Under the pieces are notes generated by a model that ran no database searches, was not told the origin of the DNA, and saw only the letters and a program-made list of their open reading frames with translations. From positions 1 to 22,336 of the forward strand of contig CANCEQ010000026.1 in NCBI GenBank assembly GCA_947375085.1: a stretch of 22,336 nucleotides of DNA, read 5' to 3'. Shown here one piece after another: positions 17,679 through 22,336 of the stretch. Made by a program: the position numbers and the translations under genes. This DNA comes from Flavobacteriales bacterium (GTDB lineage: Bacteria > Bacteroidota > Bacteroidia > Flavobacteriales > Crocinitomicaceae). Within the stretch, counting starts at the first letter, position 1. The number at the start of each line of letters is the position of its first letter.

Positions 17679-19742
17679 ATGATTATTTTTGATAGAATTA
17701 AACCTATTAATAATTGTCACTTGAAACTTAAAAAGGAAATTAATAAAACAGCTTTATTACCTAATACTAGTATAAAACAAACGGTATTTGAAAAAATTTA
17801 TTTTTATTTTTTCCTGCTTCTACCATTAATTTATTCAGATAAATTAGTAGATCCTGTTCTTATACCTAGGCAGATTTATCTCAGCACTTTTGTATTTATC
17901 ATAGGTTTGATTATCTGTTATCAGATATCAATAAAAAAGATAGTAAGTGATTTTTCATTTATAAAATTGCCATTTTTTATTTCATTTTTTTTGTTTTTAC
18001 TTTTTATTTTACTTTCATTCAGTCAAGCGATTGTTATTTCAGAGAGTATTTATACTTTTTCAAAAGTGATTCTTGAAGGTGGGTTTTTAGTTTTGACCAC
18101 TTTTTTGATTATTCAAAAACAATTAACTATAAATTCATTGATTAAATCAATAATTGGATTTTCCTTAATTATTCTAATTATTGCTTTGTTTCAATGCTTT
18201 CGAATTTATAATTTGGAGGACGAATTTTTTAAACATGTCAATCAAATCAAATCAACGAGTGCTAATAAAAATTTAGTATCATCTATTTTGTTTTTGGTTA
18301 TTCCATTTTTAATTTATTCTACTCGTTTTTCAAAAGTATGGAAAATAGTTTCGTCAATTATTTTGATTGTTACATTGCTCTTATTTTGGCTTTTACAAAC
18401 TAAAGCAGTTATAATTGCTCTTCTTTTATTTTTCATTGTAGCAATAATTTTATTTGCGACTTCAAAGTTCAATGAAATAAGTAAAATTAAGTTAAGATTT
18501 ATTGGGTTTTTCATTTGTGGAATAGTCTTTATTTTGACCATTGTTAGTTTTCAAAATAAAGATAAATTGCCTAATTTATTTAGTTCCAATACTATGAAAA
18601 CTCGTATTTTATTATGGGGGAATTCAACAGAAATGATCAAAGAACATTTTGTTTTCGGTGTAGGAGCAGGAAACTGGCAAATTAATTTTCCTAAATATGG
18701 ATTAGATCAATTTGAAGGGGTAGATGTGACAACAGGAATGACAACCTATCAAAGACCACATAATGATTTTTTATGGGTTTTTAGTGAGGTAGGAATGTTT
18801 GGTTTTGTAGCTTATATTTTACTATTTATTATAATCCTTTTTTCATTATACCGTTTGATTTATAAGTCGAATGAAACAAAAAAAGGACTATATATTCTTA
18901 TTTTTTCAGGAATTATAGGTTATATTTTTATTGCTTTTTCAGATTTTCCTTTAGAACGAATTGAGCACCAAATTTTGCTTTTTACTTTTTTTTCAATTGT
19001 ACTTGGTGAATATTATTTGAATTTCAGAGTATCTAATATACGTGCAAAAAGTCAAGTTTTAATTTTATTTATTTCGATATTTATTTTGTTTATAGGTGAG
19101 AATGTGGTTACATCTAATCGTTATTCAGGTGAATTTCATTCACAAAAATTATTTGAAGCTCATAAAAGTAGTGATTGGAACTTATTAATTGAAGAGGTAA
19201 ATCAAGCAACAAATTATTATTACCAAATTACACCAATGACAATTCCTCTAAGTTGGTATACAGGAGTTGCTATTTTTTCATTAGGAAATATAAATGAATC
19301 AAAATTGTTCTTTCAAAAAGCACTTAAAGTACATCCTTATAATATTCATGTCTTAAATAATTTAGGAAGTTGTTATGAAAAATTGAATAATCATTTTTTA
19401 GCTGAATTATATTATAAAAAGGCAATTGATATTTCTCCCAATTTTGAAGAAGTTTTATTAAATCTATCAGCAGTTTATTTTAATTCTAAAAAATTTGAAC
19501 TATCCTTTCAAACTATTGATAAATGTTCTGTTAATTGTTCAGATGAAAAATACGCTATTTTTTTACCTGTAATCTTACAATCTCAAATTGATCAAATGAT
19601 TCAGAATACCAAAAATGTCAATTTTATAAATTCATTGAATCAATTAAAATCAGATAATACGAACTTATTACGTATTTATTTTGAGTCTAAGTCATTCTTA
19701 ATGCCTTTTAAAAAATATTTAAATAAGTCTTTTAATATATAA
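17679..19742 (+). CDS. O-antigen ligase/polymerase-family membrane protein with C-terminal TPR repeats
   Basis: The product is 687 residues. Roughly residues 35-460 hold about ten to eleven hydrophobic membrane segments. A large extracytoplasmic loop contains the Wzy_C/WaaL-type signature: GVGAGNW at about 327, then YQRPHNDFLWVFSEVGMFGF with the conserved His at about 361. Families with this fold transfer or polymerise undecaprenyl-linked glycans (O-antigen ligase WaaL, polymerase Wzy, protein O-glycosyltransferase PglL); sequence alone does not separate them. Residues 522-618 form two to three TPR-like repeats (WYTGVAIFSLGNINESKLFFQKAL; LNNLGSCYEKLNNHFLAELYY), an addition I have seen often in Bacteroidota members. 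It is noticeably more AT-rich than the surface genes on either side. It lies alone between two T9SS cargo genes, with a terminator before it. No other glycan gene is present in the window. Confidence 0.82.
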   Translation: MIIFDRIKPINNCHLKLKKEINKTALLPNTSIKQTVFEKIYFYFFLLLPLIYSDKLVDPVLIPRQIYLSTFVFIIGLIICYQISIKKIVSDFSFIKLPFFISFFLFLLFILLSFSQAIVISESIYTFSKVILEGGFLVLTTFLIIQKQLTINSLIKSIIGFSLIILIIALFQCFRIYNLEDEFFKHVNQIKSTSANKNLVSSILFLVIPFLIYSTRFSKVWKIVSSIILIVTLLLFWLLQTKAVIIALLLFFIVAIILFATSKFNEISKIKLRFIGFFICGIVFILTIVSFQNKDKLPNLFSSNTMKTRILLWGNSTEMIKEHFVFGVGAGNWQINFPKYGLDQFEGVDVTTGMTTYQRPHNDFLWVFSEVGMFGFVAYILLFIIILFSLYRLIYKSNETKKGLYILIFSGIIGYIFIAFSDFPLERIEHQILLFTFFSIVLGEYYLNFRVSNIRAKSQVLILFISIFILFIGENVVTSNRYSGEFHSQKLFEAHKSSDWNLLIEEVNQATNYYYQITPMTIPLSWYTGVAIFSLGNINESKLFFQKALKVHPYNIHVLNNLGSCYEKLNNHFLAELYYKKAIDISPNFEEVLLNLSAVYFNSKKFELSFQTIDKCSVNCSDEKYAIFLPVILQSQIDQMIQNTKNVNFINSLNQLKSDNTNLLRIYFESKSFLMPFKKYLNKSFNI

Positions 19743-19855
19743 TTTAAATTTTCTAATTATAAACCTGATAAGTAATATGTTAAGCTGTAACTTTAGAATT
19801 AATTTCTTTTAGAAAAGTGAAAATAGAATTATAAAAACACATTTTGTTTTATTTT
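19743..19855. other. AT-rich intergenic region upstream of surface protein 3
   Basis: No gene, strong hairpin or named element was found between the stop of the membrane protein and the promoter at 19856. The short TTTCTTTTAGAAAAG stretch around 19805 can pair weakly (CTTTT with AAAAG) but lacks a T-tract. Confidence 0.4.
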
Positions 19856-19885
19856 TTGATAACCAGTAAAAATTAATTACCTTTG
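19856..19885 (+). promoter_or_regulatory. Near-ideal Bacteroidota promoter of surface protein 3
   Basis: TTG at 19856-19858 (within a run of T), exactly 19 nt, then TACCTTTG at 19878-19885. This fits TTG-N19-TAnnTTTG completely and is the best plus-strand promoter in the window. Transcription should start near 19892, just before the tandem octamers. Confidence 0.75.
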
Positions 19886-19893
19886 ATCTTGAT

Positions 19894-19925
19894 TTAACTA
19901 ATTAACTAATTAACTAATTAACTAA
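19894..19925. repeat. Four perfect tandem copies of octamer TTAACTAA
   Basis: Exactly four copies of TTAACTAA run head to tail from 19894 to 19925, ending 12 nt before the ATG of surface protein 3. They lie in the predicted 5' leader, 8 nt after the -7 element. Perfect short tandem repeats of this type can change in copy number by slipped-strand mispairing. Confidence 0.95.
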
Positions 19926-19937
19926 TTCATTCCATTT

Positions 19938-22313
19938 ATGAGAAAATCATTACTATTGTTTTTATTGGCATTTTTGCCTTTTTTATCTTTTTCACAAAAA
20001 TTAGTTTCAGTAACGCCTAATAAAGGTTTTTTGGGGCAAAATTTAAACGTAACTATCACGGGAGTTAATACGCACTTTAAACAAGGTAGTGGAACAAATG
20101 TGTATTTTAACTTTGGGTTTTCTCAAGGAAGTTCAACATCCATTGTTAATGCTATTTATGTAACTAGTCCTAGTAGTATTGTTGCTAATATTACCATTCC
20201 AAATAATACATATACAGGTGACTATTCAGTTACAGTTTATGATTATGAAGATGGTTATCTGGAGATTAATAATGCATTTCATGTGAATGGTTTAACTCCT
20301 CCAACATTGAATACCGTTATACCAACTTCTGCAAATAATGGTCAAACTTTAGACGTAACAATTACAGGAGCGAATACCCATTTTAATCAAGGTAGTGGAA
20401 CGAATGTTTATTTTGATTTTGGATTTTCACAAGGAAGCTCAACTACAGTAGTGAACTCAGTTTATGCTACAAGTGCTACAAGTTTGGTAGCAAATATTAG
20501 TATTCCAAATAATACCTACACGGGAGATTATTCTATTGCTGTTTATGACGATATAGATGGCTCAATGGAAATTAAAAATGCATTTCATGTAAATGGATTA
20601 ACTCCTCCGAAATTAAATTCAGTTTCTCCTATTTCTGCAAATAATGGTCAAACATTAGATGTAACTATTACTGGAGCGAATACACATTTTAATCAAGGAA
20701 GTGGGACAACAGTGAATTTTGATTTTGGATTTTCACAAGGAAGTGGAACAACAGTGGTGAACTCAGTATATGCTACAAGTGCTACAAGCTTGGTTGCAAA
20801 TATTAGTATTCCAAATAACACTTATACTGGAGATTATACAGTTTCTGTCTATAGTTATTTAGACGGTTATATTGAATTAAATAAAGGTTTTCGAGTTAAT
20901 GGGATTACACCTCCGACTTTAAATTCTATTTCGCCAATTTCTGCTAAAAATGGACAAACTTTAGATGTTACTATTACTGGAGCAAATACCCATTTTAATC
21001 AAGGAAGTGGAACGACAGTAGATTTTGATTTTGGATTTTCACAAGGAAGTGGAACAACAGTGGTGAACTCAGTATATGCTACAAGTGCTACTAGTTTGGT
21101 TGCTAACATAACCGTTCCAAATAACACTTATACTGGAGATTATACTTTTTCAGTTTACAATACTATTGATGGATATTTACAAAAAGACAAAGGTTTTCAT
21201 GTAGATGGTAACATTCCAGCTTCATTAAATTCTATTTCGCCAGTTTCTGCTAATAGTGGTCAAACGTTAGATGTTACTATTACAGGAGCAAATACCCATT
21301 TTAATCAAGGAAGTGGAACAACAGTGAATTTTGATTTTGGATTTTCACAAGGAAGTGGAACTACAATTGTTAATTCTGTAACTGCTCTAAGTCCTACGAC
21401 ATTAATAGCAAATATTAGTGTTCCGAATAATATATATACAGGAGATTATACTTTTTCAGTGTATAATAACATAGATGGTTATTTACAGTTGGAAAAAGGA
21501 TTTCACGTTAATGGACCAAAAGTTTTTTCAGGTTATGTAATTCCGAAAGGAGTATCATTATCTGGAAATTGTGATGGAAGTGCAACAGTTGTTTTAAACG
21601 GAGGAACAGGACCTTTCAAATATCAATATTCAGATGGTTCTAAATTAGCTTCATCATTTAATCTATGTGAAGGATTGCATTCCGTTGCTATTTCTGATGC
21701 CAATGGTTATTCTTTATATTTTGATTTTATAATTTCATCTCCAACATTTACAACTAAAACGACTAATTTCACTGATTCTTTAATAATAGATAGTGTTTAT
21801 AATTCTCCTATTTCAAATTGTATTATAGATTATACTAAAATTACTTCTGTATCAATTTCGAGCTTTAGTATTTTACCAAACAATAAGGTTTCAGTAAATT
21901 GGCTTGTTAAATGTGGTTCAACTAATTATAATATAATTGATACTTATTCACTTGGTTCAAGTGCAGGTGTTTATATGGTTTCACTTCAATTATATTGTCC
22001 AACAAAATCAGTGGGACATTATTTAACATCTTATGACCAATTCTATTATAATTCATCATCTGCTGGGATAGAACAAATTAAGCAAACAAATACGCTAATT
22101 TATCCGAATCCGTTTAGTGATTTTATCGAAATTTCGTTAGATAATAATGAGAGTTCAGAAGTTATCATTACTGATATTTCAGGAAAGACAGTTTTAAGTA
22201 GAAAATTCAATGATAAATTAATTAAATTGAATGTAGATGCTTTATCTACAGGATCATATATACTGACTCTTAAAAACAATAATAAGGTACTTAATAAACA
22301 AATTATTAAGTAA
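19938..22313 (+). CDS. T9SS-exported surface protein 3 with five TIG-like repeats
   Basis: The product is 791 residues. A signal peptide (RKS, then a Leu/Phe-rich core) is cut after SFS at residue 19. Five tandem units follow: residues 21-118, then four of exactly 102 residues starting at 119, 221, 323 and 425. Each resembles an IPT/TIG-type Ig fold: SPxSAxxGQTLDVTITGANTHF, FDFGFSQGS, SLVANIxxPNNTYTGDY, then a GFHVNG end. The units contain no cysteine, unlike those of protein 2. Residues 530-705 are the shared cassette found in proteins 1 and 2, and residues about 717-791 are the T9SS type A sorting domain (YPNPFSD). That domain is very close to protein 2's at residue level (SLDNxESSEV, NDKLIK) but differs at many silent codon positions. 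It is presumably a surface adhesin; ligand unknown. Expression is probably driven by the promoter at 19856-19885. Confidence 0.9.
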   Translation: MRKSLLLFLLAFLPFLSFSQKLVSVTPNKGFLGQNLNVTITGVNTHFKQGSGTNVYFNFGFSQGSSTSIVNAIYVTSPSSIVANITIPNNTYTGDYSVTVYDYEDGYLEINNAFHVNGLTPPTLNTVIPTSANNGQTLDVTITGANTHFNQGSGTNVYFDFGFSQGSSTTVVNSVYATSATSLVANISIPNNTYTGDYSIAVYDDIDGSMEIKNAFHVNGLTPPKLNSVSPISANNGQTLDVTITGANTHFNQGSGTTVNFDFGFSQGSGTTVVNSVYATSATSLVANISIPNNTYTGDYTVSVYSYLDGYIELNKGFRVNGITPPTLNSISPISAKNGQTLDVTITGANTHFNQGSGTTVDFDFGFSQGSGTTVVNSVYATSATSLVANITVPNNTYTGDYTFSVYNTIDGYLQKDKGFHVDGNIPASLNSISPVSANSGQTLDVTITGANTHFNQGSGTTVNFDFGFSQGSGTTIVNSVTALSPTTLIANISVPNNIYTGDYTFSVYNNIDGYLQLEKGFHVNGPKVFSGYVIPKGVSLSGNCDGSATVVLNGGTGPFKYQYSDGSKLASSFNLCEGLHSVAISDANGYSLYFDFIISSPTFTTKTTNFTDSLIIDSVYNSPISNCIIDYTKITSVSISSFSILPNNKVSVNWLVKCGSTNYNIIDTYSLGSSAGVYMVSLQLYCPTKSVGHYLTSYDQFYYNSSSAGIEQIKQTNTLIYPNPFSDFIEISLDNNESSEVIITDISGKTVLSRKFNDKLIKLNVDALSTGSYILTLKNNNKVLNKQIIK
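20292..21515 (+). repeat. Four in-frame tandem repeats of exactly 306 bp
   Basis: Units start at 20292, 20598, 20904 and 21210, each 102 codons, preceded by a shorter diverged first unit (19998-20291). The core DNA coding for FDFGFSQGSGTT and VNSVYATSAT is nearly identical between the second and third of these units. Each unit also contains a small internal duplication, QGSGTTV occurring twice around FDFGFS. Confidence 0.9.
21525..22052 (+). repeat. Shared C-terminal cassette, copy 3
   Basis: This 176-residue copy reads GYVIPKG, NCDGSATVVL, GGTGPFKYQYS, LCEGLHS and FIISSP, then DSVYNSPISNCII, NNKVSVNWLV, SLQLYCPTK and LTSYDQ. It keeps the two invariant cysteines of the unrecognised segment and adds one more (VKCGS). 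Confidence 0.85.
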
Positions 22314-22336
22314 TTTTAAATTTATTTTTATCATTT

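Noticed and set aside
17684..17691. TATTTTTG as a -7 element for the O-antigen ligase-like gene
   Set aside because: It begins inside the coding sequence after the ATG at 17679, has no TTG at the right spacing, and there is no later ATG near the N-terminus that it could serve.
18314..18541. 75-codon antisense frame within the O-antigen ligase-like gene
   Set aside because: It is the complement of codons for hydrophobic membrane segments, which often gives long open antisense frames in AT-rich DNA.

Overview
The window looks like chromosome from an AT-rich member of the Bacteroidota, most likely Flavobacteriales (I cannot place it more finely). Three things point there: the promoter-like elements follow the Bacteroidota pattern (TTG, about 19 nt, TAnnTTTG) rather than the E. 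coli one; Shine-Dalgarno sequences are essentially absent; and three giant secreted proteins end in a type IX secretion system (T9SS) type A sorting domain with the YPNPFSD motif. The window divides into a conserved housekeeping half and an accessory surface-protein half. No tRNA, rRNA, CRISPR array, IS element or prophage gene was seen.  Housekeeping half (1-6078). lepA (elongation factor 4) ends at a perfect bidirectional terminator. Facing it is a two-gene minus-strand operon: a 95-aa protein of unknown function followed by a 131-aa protein with a very acidic tail. Then come era and der, two ribosome-assembly GTPases, and a short Ppx/GppA phosphatase 7 nt behind der. Promoter-like motifs lie inside the longest open frames of the 95-aa gene and of era, so both starts are placed downstream, at 2704 and 2951.  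Surface half (6130-22313). Three very large exported proteins of 1940, 1818 and 791 residues lie on the plus strand. They carry different repeat arrays: Ig-like/Big_2 and an 89-residue module in the first; PKD and SprB-like repeats in the second; TIG-like repeats in the third. All three end the same way: a SprB-like module, then a roughly 105-residue segment I do not recognise with two invariant cysteines, then the T9SS sorting domain. Between the second and third lies a polytopic membrane protein of the O-antigen ligase/polymerase family with C-terminal TPR repeats. This is a family of surface adhesins or matrix proteins built on one shared C-terminal cassette with exchangeable repeat arrays, possibly with a locally encoded glycan-handling enzyme.  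The points most worth follow-up are the shared C-terminal module, the concerted loss of cysteine pairs across the SprB-like repeats, and four perfect tandem copies of an octamer in the predicted leader of the third surface gene, directly behind a near-ideal promoter.
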